Shown: positions 24,663-31,374, counted from the first letter of the stretch. The stretch: 45,828 nt of DNA from an uncultured Hyphomicrobiaceae bacterium (GCA_937873575.1 CALMPK010000429.1:1-45828); one strand, 5' to 3'. The notes: generated by a model from the letters alone, not told the origin. Program-made: numbers and translations.

Positions 24663-24839
24663 CTATTGTATTTTTCGCGTGCGATATTCATCGAAACAAT
24701 CTCCAAACCCGCCGCAATAGGTTTCGACAAACTGGCGCTCATACATTTCGAGCCATATCCATTCTCCGTCGATCCATCTCGGGAACCACGCGAAGCGCCG
24801 GTGCCATTCGCGCGATCTGGCCTTCGGCTTCCATCTCAT
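24663..24839 (-). CDS. Small phage protein with RFAWFP..DG.W.WLE pattern, 58 aa
   Basis: The frame reads MRWKPKARSREWHRRFAWFP then DGEWIWLEMYERQ, a Trp-rich pattern (WH.RFAWFP...DG.W.WLE) that I recall from small proteins in phage early operons; function unknown. The ATG overlaps the upstream TGA as ATGA. It is the last gene of the leftward operon. The match to a recurrent phage pattern makes it more credible than its size suggests. Confidence 0.65.
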   Translation of the reverse strand: MRWKPKARSREWHRRFAWFPRWIDGEWIWLEMYERQFVETYCGGFGDCFDEYRTRKIQ

Positions 24840-24889
24840 GGCCTGCTCCCCTGCGTCGCTTCCCGGAGGGCTTTGATTAGGTCACTCAT
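24836..24889 (-). CDS. 17-aa peptide MSDLIKALREATQGSRP
   Basis: A very short frame between two coupled genes, with ATGA overlap downstream. The sequence looks like the conserved first residues of a larger phage early protein (typically M-S/T-DLI-ARLE-A-T-GSRELD as I recall it), cut after GSR. It may be a stub left by deletion or a coupling leader. A similar stub occurs at 27838-27918. Confidence 0.4.
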   Translation of the reverse strand: MSDLIKALREATQGSRP

Positions 24890-24891
24890 GG

Positions 24892-25239
24892 TCAGCGCTC
24901 CCACGGGATGAATTTTGCGGGCTGACGCGACCAATCCGAAATGAACGTGCGAAGATTATTCGCCCTCTCTGCCGCCGTGCCATCGTCCTTGAGCGTGTCG
25001 CAGTAATCGCAAAGAAGCTCGATAGCCTTGTCTCGGCGAATCGCTATTTCCTTGCTGTCGGTGATTTCATCCCCTACGACACCGCCGTCCTCAATCGTGG
25101 TCTGGACGCGCTTTTGCAATTCTGCGCGTTGGTTCGCATTGAGAAATTGCGCGGCCCAAAGAAGATGACGGCGAAGGTTCGAGTTCTCCGCGTCGCACAG
25201 GTCATAATCAGACTTTAGAACAGTTTGCGCGTCACTCAT
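24892..25239 (-). CDS. Hypothetical early protein, 115 aa
   Basis: Start chosen at 25239 (MSDAQTVLKSDYDLCDAENS) because it lies eight bases from the upstream stop; the longer frame has no support. The protein is acidic and helical with EIAIRRDKAIELLCDYCDTL near residue 70 and ends DWSRQPAKFIPWER. Part of a chain of overlapping leftward genes. No family recognised. Confidence 0.6.
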   Translation of the reverse strand: MSDAQTVLKSDYDLCDAENSNLRRHLLWAAQFLNANQRAELQKRVQTTIEDGGVVGDEITDSKEIAIRRDKAIELLCDYCDTLKDDGTAAERANNLRTFISDWSRQPAKFIPWER

Positions 25240-25489
25240 GGGGAGGCTCCTTGGGGGCGTGTTCGGCGGTCTCCTTGCGGCTTCCCGCAATTACGCGGGC
25301 TACAATTTCACGATCAAGCCAGACCACCAGACCGAGCTTATCGAAGCCGTCGAGCCCTATATTCTCTGGCGTCACAAAGACAACGCGCGTCCCGTGCCTC
25401 GTCTTGTCCATTTGTTCGGCGCAATCATCCAGCCGTTGGAAGCGCACCTTGTCGTCGCCGTGCTTGGCAATTAATTCGGATAGGTTCAT
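25232..25489 (-). CDS. Hypothetical early protein, 85 aa
   Basis: It starts MNLSELIAKHGDDKVRFQRL, with the ATG overlapping the upstream TGA. A central beta-type segment (TRVVFVTPENIGLDGFDKLG, then VVWLDREIVARVI) suggests a small compact domain; the tail is Pro/Glu/Lys-rich. Small early phage protein of unknown role, in the operon distal to integrase. Confidence 0.6.
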   Translation of the reverse strand: MNLSELIAKHGDDKVRFQRLDDCAEQMDKTRHGTRVVFVTPENIGLDGFDKLGLVVWLDREIVARVIAGSRKETAEHAPKEPPHE

Positions 25490-25689
25490 TTGGGATTCTC
25501 CAGCGCAGCGGAGCACTCATGCGGGGAGCAGCATTCTTCTCGTCTCTCGCAATGCGTTGACGGGCATCGACGCCATCTGTCCGGTTTCTGACGTTTTTCC
25601 CATTGTTCGGCTGCATATGCGGCAGACGAGTGATCTTCGCCTTTGGCAACCCGACGGTTGTAAACAGCACCCCATGTTTTCGATTTCAT
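25486..25689 (-). CDS. Small Cys-rich protein, 67 aa
   Basis: It begins MKSKTWGAVYNRRVAKGED and ends with a cysteine cluster, RRCPSTHCERREECCSPHEC, which recurs at the C-terminus of small phage proteins as I recall and may bind zinc. The five cysteines and His are in a CxxxxC...CCxxxxC arrangement. AGGAG lies upstream. An alternative 95-aa frame (25517-25804) overlaps it but has a less protein-like composition. Confidence 0.65.
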   Translation of the reverse strand: MKSKTWGAVYNRRVAKGEDHSSAAYAAEQWEKRQKPDRWRRCPSTHCERREECCSPHECSAALENPK

Positions 25690-25790
25690 TTCGGCTCCTG
25701 CGATAGGCGCCGCTTCCTATCCTTCTTCCCCGGTATCCACAGGAACGCCCGGCGAACAGATCAAACGCGGCTCCACGTCTGGCGCACGGC
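25690..25790 (-). other. Short gap without a convincing gene
   Basis: A strong GAGGAA ribosome-binding site and an ATG at about 25804 open a Cys/Arg-rich frame, while a neighbouring frame without a start reads plausibly (RAPDVEPRLICSPGV, then DTGEEG). A single-base shift could join them. I leave the segment uncalled. Confidence 0.3.
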
Positions 25791-25973
25791 TCAGGCGAAC
25801 TCATGTTCCTCGATCCAATTGACGCTCACGCCGTCGAACACGTCGAATTGCTGGAAGCTGAGAGTGTTCGGGTCGGCCGGAACAGGCGCGTCCTTCTGCT
25901 TGAGAAAGAGGACAATCGCCTCCTTCACTTCGGCAGGCGACAGTTCAATAGTCCGTTCAATCTTCCGCCTCAT
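25791..25973 (-). CDS. Hypothetical protein downstream of integrase, 60 aa
   Basis: It reads MRRKIERTIELSPAEVKEAI followed by VLFLKQKDAPVPADPN and FDGVSVNWIEEHEF. A helix carrying the ELSPAEVKEAI pattern and a short beta end suggest a small regulatory or accessory domain. Its ATG overlaps the integrase stop as ATGA, so it is translated with integrase. Function unknown. Confidence 0.6.
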   Translation of the reverse strand: MRRKIERTIELSPAEVKEAIVLFLKQKDAPVPADPNTLSFQQFDVFDGVSVNWIEEHEFA

Positions 25974-26947
25974 CTTTTCGCTCCTGGTATCAGCGCGGCC
26001 TTACGCGCTTCCTCGCTCGGGTCGTAGTGCTCATAGCGCTTGGCCGCGTTCGACCGCCAGATGTTCGTAGCGACCAGATCGGCCCCGGCCCGTGTCATGT
26101 TCCGGCCGAAGGAATGCCGGCCGATGTGGAAGGGCGCCCCTTGCGGGTCGACGCCAGCCGCCGCATAGGCGTCATAGACCGGCTTGTAGAAGCGCGAGCC
26201 GCCCGTCTTGCGCAGTGCGGGCAGGGTGCGGAACAGCGGCCCCGTGTCGGCCTTGGCAAGCTCCGTAGAAAGCGCGCCAACCAGCACGGGCGGCAGATAG
26301 ACCGGGCGCGGCAGGCCATTCTTGGTCTTGCCGACGAACATCGTCTCGCGGCCGACCTCGATCTTCTTGCGGTCGATTGAAAGGGCTTCTGCCAGGCGCA
26401 GGCCGGTGTAGAAGATGACCAGCAGCAGCAGCGCCAGTTGGGCGTCGATCTGCTGCGCGGCCTTGTGCAGGCGGTCGAACTCGGCGGGCTCGAGCCAGAT
26501 ATGCCGCTCGGCTCCATCCCCGCCGGCTGGCCGGTCGATCTGGTTCGGGATCTTCGCATGGGCGAGGATCGCCTTGACCGGCGTATAGACCTGCCGGTTG
26601 CGCGTGGCGAGCGATGCGCCGGGGTATAGGTCGGCCGCCATCTGATCAACGTAGGCTTGACCTATCTCGGCGGCGGCTTTCTTGGTGACATAATCGGTGA
26701 TCTTGGCGACGAACCGGCTGTCGCCGCCCGCCTGCATGTAGGACAGCGCCGCCTGATCGAACGTCAGTTCTGCCCGGCCGGAAATTTCACCACGCTCGAT
26801 TTGGTCCCGCCATCCTGCGAGCAATCGCGCCGCAACTCTGCGATCTGCTGTTTCCGTCGAGCGATCCACGTAGACGCCGAGATAGGTTCCCCTGACACGC
26901 CAGTATTTCGAGCGGCCTTCCCTCGGCGGGACGAGTTTGAGCGGCAT
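25970..26947 (-). CDS. int: Tyrosine-family integrase
   Basis: 325 residues. Catalytic positions are visible: Arg184 in FYTGLRLAEAL, His274 and Arg277 in FHIGRHSFG, and the likely nucleophile Tyr305 in AAKRYEHYDP. The N-terminus (MPLKLVPPREGRSKYWRVRG) resembles the short strand-type arm found in small phage integrases, with the core-binding helices at ~60-135. It recombines attP with the host attB. It lies in the middle of the left operon; I could not identify attP. The preceding HTH gene overlaps its first ~180 bases. Confidence 0.9.
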   Translation of the reverse strand: MPLKLVPPREGRSKYWRVRGTYLGVYVDRSTETADRRVAARLLAGWRDQIERGEISGRAELTFDQAALSYMQAGGDSRFVAKITDYVTKKAAAEIGQAYVDQMAADLYPGASLATRNRQVYTPVKAILAHAKIPNQIDRPAGGDGAERHIWLEPAEFDRLHKAAQQIDAQLALLLLVIFYTGLRLAEALSIDRKKIEVGRETMFVGKTKNGLPRPVYLPPVLVGALSTELAKADTGPLFRTLPALRKTGGSRFYKPVYDAYAAAGVDPQGAPFHIGRHSFGRNMTRAGADLVATNIWRSNAAKRYEHYDPSEEARKAALIPGAKR

Positions 26948-27120
26948 TGCGGAAGCTCCTGATAGATGGCCTGCACGTCGGTTTCGGTGAACAGGCGCTT
27001 GCGACCCGCCATCCGGCCATATGGGCGCCCGGAAAGGAAGCCCTGTAGCCAGCGCTTAGAGACGCGGAGCCTGCTCGCAACCTCGGGGATTGTGAGAAAG
27101 GTTTCCTTGTCTGCTCTCAC
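26764..27120 (-). CDS. HTH / excisionase-like DNA-binding protein
   Basis: GTG start with AAGGAG eight bases upstream. Residues 8-55 (FLTIPEVASRLRVSKRWLQG, then GRMAGRKRLFTETDVQAIY) form a MerR/excisionase-type helix-turn-helix with a basic wing. Such genes beside an integrase usually act as recombination directionality factors or regulators. From residue ~58 the frame runs out of phase through the integrase gene (Cys/Arg/Ser-rich), so the functional protein may be only the first part. Confidence 0.65.
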   Translation of the reverse strand: MRADKETFLTIPEVASRLRVSKRWLQGFLSGRPYGRMAGRKRLFTETDVQAIYQELPQCRSNSSRRGKAARNTGVSGEPISASTWIARRKQQIAELRRDCSQDGGTKSSVVKFPAGQN

Positions 27121-27215
27121 GCGCGGGGCTCCTTTGCGAGGGAGGCGGGGGGGGCTGATGCTCCTTGGCGGTGAGGATGGCGAGCGGCATTGAGCCGCCC
27201 GCTGTCTTGCGGTGA

Positions 27216-27470
27216 TTAGCCGGAGCCTTCGCCGTCGCCGTAGCCGTAGCCGGAGCCGTCGCCGTAGCCGGAGCCGGAGCCGTAGCCGTCGCCGTCGCCG
27301 TAGCCGTAGCCGGAGCCGTCGCCGTAGCCGGAGCCGGAGCCGTAGCCGGAGCCTTCGCCGTCGCCGTAGCCGTAGCCGTCGCCGTAGCCGGAGCCGTCGC
27401 CGGAGCCGTCGCCGTAGCCGGAGCCTGTCTGATCATCCGACAAGACGATGCTGCGCGCCGCGCCACTCAC
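27216..27470 (-). CDS. YGDG/GSG low-complexity repeat protein, 84 aa
   Basis: After a 15-residue head (MSGAARSIVLSDDQT) the protein is made only of Gly, Tyr, Asp, Ser and Glu in a two-residue G-x pattern (GYGDGSGYGDG and variants) to its end. The DNA is a degenerate 6-bp tandem array (gccgga, gccgtc, gccgta, gccttc on the plus strand, about 27219-27425). The ATG overlaps the upstream TGA, so it is a coupled member of the operon. Acidic, aromatic, probably disordered. Confidence 0.6.
   Translation of the reverse strand: MSGAARSIVLSDDQTGSGYGDGSGDGSGYGDGYGYGDGEGSGYGSGSGYGDGSGYGYGDGDGYGSGSGYGDGSGYGYGDGEGSG
27219..27425. repeat. Degenerate hexanucleotide tandem array
   Basis: About 34 units of gccgNN in perfect 6-bp phase encode the Gly-X repeats. 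Longer blocks of identical unit order recur (for example around 27237-27275 and 27301-27340), pointing to repeated slippage or unequal exchange. Length variation between isolates is expected. Confidence 0.8.
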
Positions 27471-27835
27471 GACGCACTCGCAACAGGAGCCGAGACAATC
27501 GAGTCCTTCGCTGCTTTCGTGCAGGGGATAATCTCGCAGGCATCCCCGATCACGATACGCGCGACAGTCGGCGCAATCCTCGACTGCGAGGAAACGCCCG
27601 CATCAGCAACGCCGGAGAGCGAAACGGAGTCGTTCGCCTTCCAGTACCAAAGACGCCGCGAGTTCTTGAGCGCGACTTCGCGCCCACTGTGCGACACATA
27701 CTCGCCCGCATGAACGCCAGCATCACGCGCGCGAACGATGCAGTATTCCCCCGGCTTGATGAACGCTCCGGACTTCGACGGCGCGCGACGCGCGGGCTTC
27801 TTCGGCACTGCTTTCTTGACTGGTTTCTTCGCCAT
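27467..27835 (-). CDS. DUF6948-like phage protein, 122 aa
   Basis: After a Lys/Ala/Pro-rich start (MAKKPVKKAVPKKPARRAPS) the body fits the DUF6948 pattern as I recall it: GEYCIVRARDAGVHAGEYVS, GREVALKNSRRLWYWKAN and the ending EIIPCTKAAKDSI. Function is unknown; the domain is common in phage early regions. AGGAG precedes the ATG at 27835; a GTG at 27841 overlaps the upstream TGA. It is coupled to the repeat protein downstream. Confidence 0.7.
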   Translation of the reverse strand: MAKKPVKKAVPKKPARRAPSKSGAFIKPGEYCIVRARDAGVHAGEYVSHSGREVALKNSRRLWYWKANDSVSLSGVADAGVSSQSRIAPTVARIVIGDACEIIPCTKAAKDSIVSAPVASAS

Positions 27836-27837
27836 TT

Positions 27838-27918
27838 TCACTTCTCCTGCGCTGTGAGCCCGCGCCCGGCATTCGTGGGTTCCTTCGCCTCTCTGAGGCG
27901 CGCGATAAGGTCAGTCAT
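27838..27918 (-). CDS. 26-aa peptide beginning MTDLIARLREA
   Basis: The frame MTDLIARLREAKEPTNAGRG plus six residues has the N-terminal signature of a common phage early protein but stops after 26 residues; its TGA overlaps the next gene's GTG. Like 24836-24889 it could be a truncated stub or a coupling peptide. Confidence 0.45.
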   Translation of the reverse strand: MTDLIARLREAKEPTNAGRGLTAQEK

Positions 27919-27920
27919 GG

Positions 27921-27991
27921 GGTGCGTCTTCCGTCACGGCCTCTAAGGCGCTTTCCGGGTAAATCTGCACCGATCCCGGCTCGCGCTCGCT
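27921..27991 (-). CDS. Possible ~19-aa peptide (GTG start)
   Basis: A short frame reads QIYPESALEAVTEDAPHD after a GTG, ends just inside the next gene's start, and fills the gap between two early genes. The ribosome-binding site is weak. Coordinates are approximate; low confidence. Confidence 0.25.
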
Positions 27992-28278
27992 TAGTGCGCG
28001 CGCTTGCGCATTTCGGCCATGTCGTGCTCGACCGCCAGCATGCGGTTGACAGATTCCTGGATCAAAGAGCCTAGCGCGCCGATGCGGACAATATTGCTCG
28101 GCGGGTTGCCAGACTCGATCGCGTCCATGAGGATTCGAAGCACGACGCCAAGCAACCGGTGGCCGAAATCTTCGATTGTCTGCTGGTCCGGAAACAGGCC
28201 GCTTTCGAGCATGAGCCCGCGCAGCTTTGCATCGAACGCGCACATTGCCTCAGCGACATGCGCTTGTTTGCCCGTCAT
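27991..28278 (-). CDS. Hypothetical helical early protein, 95 aa
   Basis: It starts MTGKQAHVAEAMCAFDAKLR and is all-helical (LFPDQQTIEDFGHRLLGVVL, RILMDAIESGNPP, ESVNRMLAVEHDMAEMR), which suggests a small dimeric bundle. The ATG overlaps the ATPase stop, so it is co-translated with recombination genes. Accessory recombination factor or host-takeover protein are both possible. Confidence 0.6.
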   Translation of the reverse strand: MTGKQAHVAEAMCAFDAKLRGLMLESGLFPDQQTIEDFGHRLLGVVLRILMDAIESGNPPSNIVRIGALGSLIQESVNRMLAVEHDMAEMRKRAH

Positions 28279-29240
28279 TGCTCGGCTCCTTCCGCCTCGC
28301 GTTCCTTGTCAGCCAGCGCTGCGTCGGCTTTCCACATGGTCAACGCTTCCGATCCACCGGCCAGCTTCTTTTCGGCCGGTGTCAGGCCGCCCCAAAACGT
28401 GCGCAGGGCGTCGGTTCCCATCGCCTTGGCCGCAGTCGCCTGGGCGATGATCTGGTCCCGTGTCAGGGGCTGCGGCGCGTCGTCAGCCGGCGGCTGTGAC
28501 GTGGTGACGTGATCACGTTGCGAGGTGGGCGCCGCGCCACCGCGCGCCCACGCGGCCAGTGCGCGGCCGGCGCGCTCGTCGATGAACTGGCCTTCGGGGA
28601 AAAATGCCCGGTGCTGTTCCTGGCATTTGTGCGGCAGGTGGTAGTTCGGCTTGCCGGGATTGTCCGCTGTCAGCGTGAAGCTGGCGGTCATCTCGTACAT
28701 CATGCGCTTCTCGCAGATCGGCACCCAGCCAAGCGGGCGCACCTGCGTTCTGCCGTTCTCGCGGATGATTTCGATCTTCTCGTCCGCGCGCAGGCAGAAG
28801 ATGATCGACGCGCGGCATTGCAGCAGGTCGTTCATCAGCTTCTTGTGTGCGAGCTTCGGCGTTTTCCAGTTGCCCGGCGGCTTCGTGCCGGCTTCTTCAA
28901 GCTCTGCCGCCCAATCGAGAATGCCGCCCTCGCCCTCGTATTCCAGCGAAAAGCTGTCGATGATGACCACCTTCGCGCCGGCCTGCTCGGCGGCCCGAAT
29001 TGCCTCGATGAAACGCGCCGGCCGGAAAGGCGGGCGCATGTCAGCGTGCATGAACTTGTGCGTGTCCGCATAATGAAGCGCTCTCCGCGCCTCGGTGTCG
29101 AGAAACATGATCGGGCCGCCGTCCGCGAGCCCTTCTGCAAGCCTGAGCGCGCTTTTCGTTTTGCCGCTGCCAGACGGACCAGCCAGGGCGATCAAGAGCG
29201 AGACGTTCTCGCGGACGGCGGGAGTGAATTGGAATGTCAT
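28275..29240 (-). CDS. RecA-like phage recombination ATPase (Sak4-like)
   Basis: 321 residues. Walker A GPSGSGKT at 21-28, a MFLDTEARR segment near 45, and Walker B VVIIDSFS with Asp96. The sequence around 110-150 (WKTPKLAHKKLMNDLLQCRA, then IIFCLRADEK) is typical of the short RecA-like AAA_24/Sak4 group that anneals or pairs single-stranded DNA. The C-terminal ~90 residues are a variable tail. It sits next to a PD-(D/E)XK exonuclease, forming an exonuclease/recombinase pair analogous to lambda Red. Confidence 0.75.
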   Translation of the reverse strand: MTFQFTPAVRENVSLLIALAGPSGSGKTKSALRLAEGLADGGPIMFLDTEARRALHYADTHKFMHADMRPPFRPARFIEAIRAAEQAGAKVVIIDSFSLEYEGEGGILDWAAELEEAGTKPPGNWKTPKLAHKKLMNDLLQCRASIIFCLRADEKIEIIRENGRTQVRPLGWVPICEKRMMYEMTASFTLTADNPGKPNYHLPHKCQEQHRAFFPEGQFIDERAGRALAAWARGGAAPTSQRDHVTTSQPPADDAPQPLTRDQIIAQATAAKAMGTDALRTFWGGLTPAEKKLAGGSEALTMWKADAALADKEREAEGAEQ

Positions 29241-29241
29241 T

Positions 29242-30177
29242 TCAGCCTCTCAACATGACGGGAATTTCGGCCTTGCGCTCGACCGTGCGCGACTGCGACA
29301 GGAACGGCGCATCCATGCAGTCGGGATCTGTCATTTCGCGCTCGGTCCAGCGATTGATCGACCAATCCGGCAGCCCGGCCATGCCGATCGTTGCTGGATA
29401 GCCCGGCCATTCGCCGGCTGTCATGCAACGCTCCCATTTCACCATGGCAGTCGCGGCCTTGCGGTCGCCGATTTCGAGCGTGGATGCGTCGGCCTGAACG
29501 ATGCGCGTTTCGTGCGGCTGGCTGACTTCGCTGAACACCCAAAGCCACCGCCACCTTCCCGCGCTCTCGGGGATCAGCTTCGTCAGGCCGCGGATATAAT
29601 GGCCCGCTGACAGGTCGTAGCCGAGATTGTCGATCGTGCGCGCCAGGTTTTCGTCTGTCAGGCCAAGGCTGGTCGTCTTGAAGTCGATCACCGTGAACGT
29701 CTTGCGGTCGATCGCGTCGGCCATCGCGCGGCACCAGATGCCTTTGTGATCCTGCCAGAAGTACGGAAGCTCGCGTTCCATGTCGTCCAGCTTGAAGCCG
29801 GCGGCGAACAGCCGATCCTCCGCAACCTCTACCAGCCGCATGGCGCGCGCATAGTCCTTCGCCAGCAGCGCCTTCATGCCCGCCGCGTGCGCCTCGTCGC
29901 GCTTCGCCTTCGCCTCCTTGCCGCGCCAGTCGTCGGCCTCAACGATGATGAAGCCCGCGCCGCGAGACAGCAGCAATTCGTGCGCGACGGAGCCGAGCGA
30001 GAACTTCGGGTCGTCGTCGTGCTCGAAATCAGGATTAAGCCGTGGATGCTCGCACCATGCATGGCGCGGCGTGTGCGCCAGAAGCGTTTTCGCGACCGAC
30101 GATGACAGCGACGGCTCGGGCGGCAATGTATCGGAATGATAAACTGCCGCTCGGATTTCCGGGTAAAAGCCAAGCAT
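29242..30177 (-). CDS. PD-(D/E)XK exonuclease (RecE/exo VIII-like)
   Basis: 311 residues. GSVAHELLL (62-70) with His66-Glu67, then CRAMADAID and the metal site FTVIDFKTTSLGL (Asp165, Lys167) form the PDDEXK_12-type exonuclease core also found in RecE/exonuclease VIII-like proteins. Such enzymes resect double-stranded ends to give 3' single strands for the adjacent ATPase. It is followed immediately by the recombinase gene, with little spacing. Confidence 0.75.
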   Translation of the reverse strand: MLGFYPEIRAAVYHSDTLPPEPSLSSSVAKTLLAHTPRHAWCEHPRLNPDFEHDDDPKFSLGSVAHELLLSRGAGFIIVEADDWRGKEAKAKRDEAHAAGMKALLAKDYARAMRLVEVAEDRLFAAGFKLDDMERELPYFWQDHKGIWCRAMADAIDRKTFTVIDFKTTSLGLTDENLARTIDNLGYDLSAGHYIRGLTKLIPESAGRWRWLWVFSEVSQPHETRIVQADASTLEIGDRKAATAMVKWERCMTAGEWPGYPATIGMAGLPDWSINRWTEREMTDPDCMDAPFLSQSRTVERKAEIPVMLRG

Positions 30178-30178
30178 T

Positions 30179-30328
30179 TCAAAATCCTTCGTGGTCGCGG
30201 TCGATCAGATCGCGGGTTTCCTGCCGCTTCGATGCGGCATTGATCGCCCACACGCTGCCGAACAGCGCGAGGCCGAACAGCACGGCGAGGAACTTGACGA
30301 GCTCCATCGTCGTATCGGCGTCAGCCAT
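30179..30328 (-). CDS. Single-span membrane protein, 49 aa
   Basis: The frame MADADTTMELVKFLAVLFGL continues ALFGSVWAINAAS and ends RDLIDRDHEGF: one transmembrane helix with a charged tail. Too short for standard gene callers but open, with AT-rich tail codons matching the operon. It ends one base before the exonuclease ATG. Role unknown; small early membrane proteins often affect superinfection or host defences. Confidence 0.55.
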   Translation of the reverse strand: MADADTTMELVKFLAVLFGLALFGSVWAINAASKRQETRDLIDRDHEGF

Positions 30329-30422
30329 TGCGCGCCTCCCGCCGCAACCGGCGAATGTCGATGATGGAAACCGCGCTACTCACAATGCAGAGCGCGATCG
30401 CGGCGAGGATGGCGGCTATCAC
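30321..30422 (-). CDS. Single-span membrane peptide, 33 aa
   Basis: GTG start preceded by GGGAGGGTGGC and overlapping the upstream TGA as GTGA. The frame is a hydrophobic helix (IAAILAAIALCIVSSAVSII) followed by a basic tail (RRLRREARNG). It overlaps the next gene start. The strong ribosome-binding site supports translation. Confidence 0.5.
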   Translation of the reverse strand: MIAAILAAIALCIVSSAVSIIDIRRLRREARNG

Positions 30423-30631
30423 GCCACCCTCCCGAATTGCTTGCGCATCGCGCGGGCTTCGCGCGTCCAGTGCGCGCGGGCGCTGTGGCGCGCGCGGGCG
30501 CGGCGGATGTTCTCGGACAGCGCGGCCATGCGCGGGTCGTCAGCCGACCAGTCCGGTTCGGGATCAGGCTCGTTGCGCGGGACCAGAAACGCTACAACCG
30601 TCCAGATTATCAAGATGATCGCCCATCCCAT
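30419..30631 (-). CDS. First gene of the left early operon: membrane protein, 70 aa
   Basis: It starts MGWAIILIIWTVVAFLVPRN, a transmembrane helix, followed by a charged cytoplasmic part with EPDPEPDWSADDPRMAALSE and Arg-rich helices. GGAGG lies before the ATG, just after a 5' hairpin. As the first gene from the repressor-controlled left promoter it is probably expressed immediately after infection. No family recognised. Confidence 0.6.
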   Translation of the reverse strand: MGWAIILIIWTVVAFLVPRNEPDPEPDWSADDPRMAALSENIRRARARHSARAHWTREARAMRKQFGRVA

Positions 30632-30644
30632 GAGCGCGCCTCCG

Positions 30645-30661
30645 CGGCTGGAAATCAGCCG
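30645..30661 (-). promoter_or_regulatory. 5'-terminal hairpin of the left early mRNA
   Basis: CGGCTG and CAGCCG pair around ATTTC. The predicted start of transcription from the left promoter is about 30661-30662, so the hairpin would be at the very 5' end of the mRNA, followed by GGAGG and the ATG at 30631. Such hairpins commonly protect mRNA from 5' decay. Confidence 0.4.
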
Positions 30662-30668
30662 TGAGAGG

Positions 30669-30697
30669 AATGTGCATCACATGCACGAGCATGTCAA
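30669..30697 (-). promoter_or_regulatory. Left early promoter with repressor operator
   Basis: On the minus strand: TTGACA (30692-30697), 17-bp spacer, -10-like CACATT (30669-30674). The 15-bp palindrome GTGCATGTGATGCAC (30672-30686) starts five bases after the -35 and covers the -10. An additional half site GTGCAT lies at 30706-30711 and a second TTGACA box further upstream, near 30729-30734. The architecture is the same as at 31340-31369. Confidence 0.7.
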
Positions 30698-30745
30698 CAA
30701 GCTATGTGCATCAAAACCACAAATATTTTTGCTGTCAATTTTTGC

Positions 30746-30943
30746 CTAGTGATCGCTGGCGTTTTTGCGGGGGCAGTCGCTGGAGGCGGCCCAGGCGATG
30801 AAGGCGATCACGAGAAGCGCGATGCCGAGCGCGGTAAAAACGGCTGCCCAATCCAGATGCACGAGATCGTCGCCGCGGGCGGGCGAACGGATCGCCTGCG
30901 CCTCGGCGTTTGCCCGAGCGGTCTGGTAGATGTCGAGGGGCAT
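30746..30943 (-). CDS. Membrane protein cotranscribed with the repressor, 65 aa
   Basis: It starts MPLDIYQTARANAEAQAIRS and has one hydrophobic segment (WAAVFTALGIALLVIAFIAW, residues ~32-51). It begins seven bases after the repressor stop and lies upstream of the left early promoter, so it should be expressed in the lysogen. A lysogen-expressed membrane peptide could serve in superinfection exclusion; this is inference from position. Confidence 0.55.
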   Translation of the reverse strand: MPLDIYQTARANAEAQAIRSPARGDDLVHLDWAAVFTALGIALLVIAFIAWAASSDCPRKNASDH

Positions 30944-30949
30944 GGCGTG

Positions 30950-31300
30950 TCAGGCCGATTTGAGAAACGCCTCCAGAATGGCAAGCGCAGCCTTCTGCTT
31001 GTCATCGGAGGCGCGAAGCAGCGCATTATACACCAGGCGCGGGCCATCCCAATGCGCCGGGTTGATCGTGATCAGATCCTGCGGGTCGCAGCCGTAAGCC
31101 AGCGCCAGCCGTTCGAGCAAATCCTGATTGTACGGGACAACGCCGGCCTCGATTCGGCTCAAGGTCGACCGGTCAATGGCCGCGCGATCGGCGGCTTCCT
31201 CCTGGCTCAACCCTTTGTGATTGCGCCATTGACGCAGGAAGTGACGGGATCTCTGGCGCTTAGGTTTAGCTACGGGGGCATGGTTAACGGTTAATTTCAC
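30950..31300 (-). CDS. Immunity repressor, XRE-type HTH (116 aa)
   Basis: The helix-turn-helix is at residues ~23-65: FLRQWRNHKGLSQEEAADRA then IDRSTLSRIEAGVVPYNQDL. The C-terminal ~45 residues (NPAHWDGPRLVYNALLRASD onward) are a short helical dimerisation-type tail. There is no S24/LexA peptidase domain, so classical SOS self-cleavage is not expected. GTG 31300 chosen; a TTG at 31333 would add 11 residues. Divergent from the Cro-like gene with a 15-bp operator between them, the usual layout of a CI-type repressor. Confidence 0.8.
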   Translation of the reverse strand: MKLTVNHAPVAKPKRQRSRHFLRQWRNHKGLSQEEAADRAAIDRSTLSRIEAGVVPYNQDLLERLALAYGCDPQDLITINPAHWDGPRLVYNALLRASDDKQKAALAILEAFLKSA

Positions 31301-31339
31301 CCTCTGTCGCTTTCCAGCCGAATAGCCGCACAATCGCTC

Positions 31340-31369
31340 TTGACGAACGGGTGCATGTCATGCACGATA
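31340..31369 (+). promoter_or_regulatory. Right early promoter with repressor operator
   Basis: TTGACG (31340-31345), 17-bp spacer and CACGAT (31363-31368). The perfect palindrome GTGCATGTCATGCAC (31351-31365) begins five bases after the -35. Transcription would start at about 31375, the A of the Cro-like ATG, suggesting a leaderless mRNA. Confidence 0.7.
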
Positions 31370-31374
31370 GCGAT

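Noticed and set aside
27056..27190. 44-aa minus-strand ORF MPLAILTAKEHQ with a poly-Pro run
   Set aside because: The poly-Pro comes from a G8 homopolymer, and its end overlaps the better-supported HTH gene; a leader peptide is possible but unsupported.
24240..27215. Search for attP or a tRNA-like core near the integrase
   Set aside because: No tRNA 3'-end-like sequence or clear pair of arm-type repeats was seen. The integrase lies mid-operon, so attP may be elsewhere.
27212..27946. RS-repeat (Arg-Ser) plus-strand ORF over the hexanucleotide array
   Set aside because: An artefact of reading the YGDG repeat on the other strand; it runs through the DUF6948-like gene in antisense.
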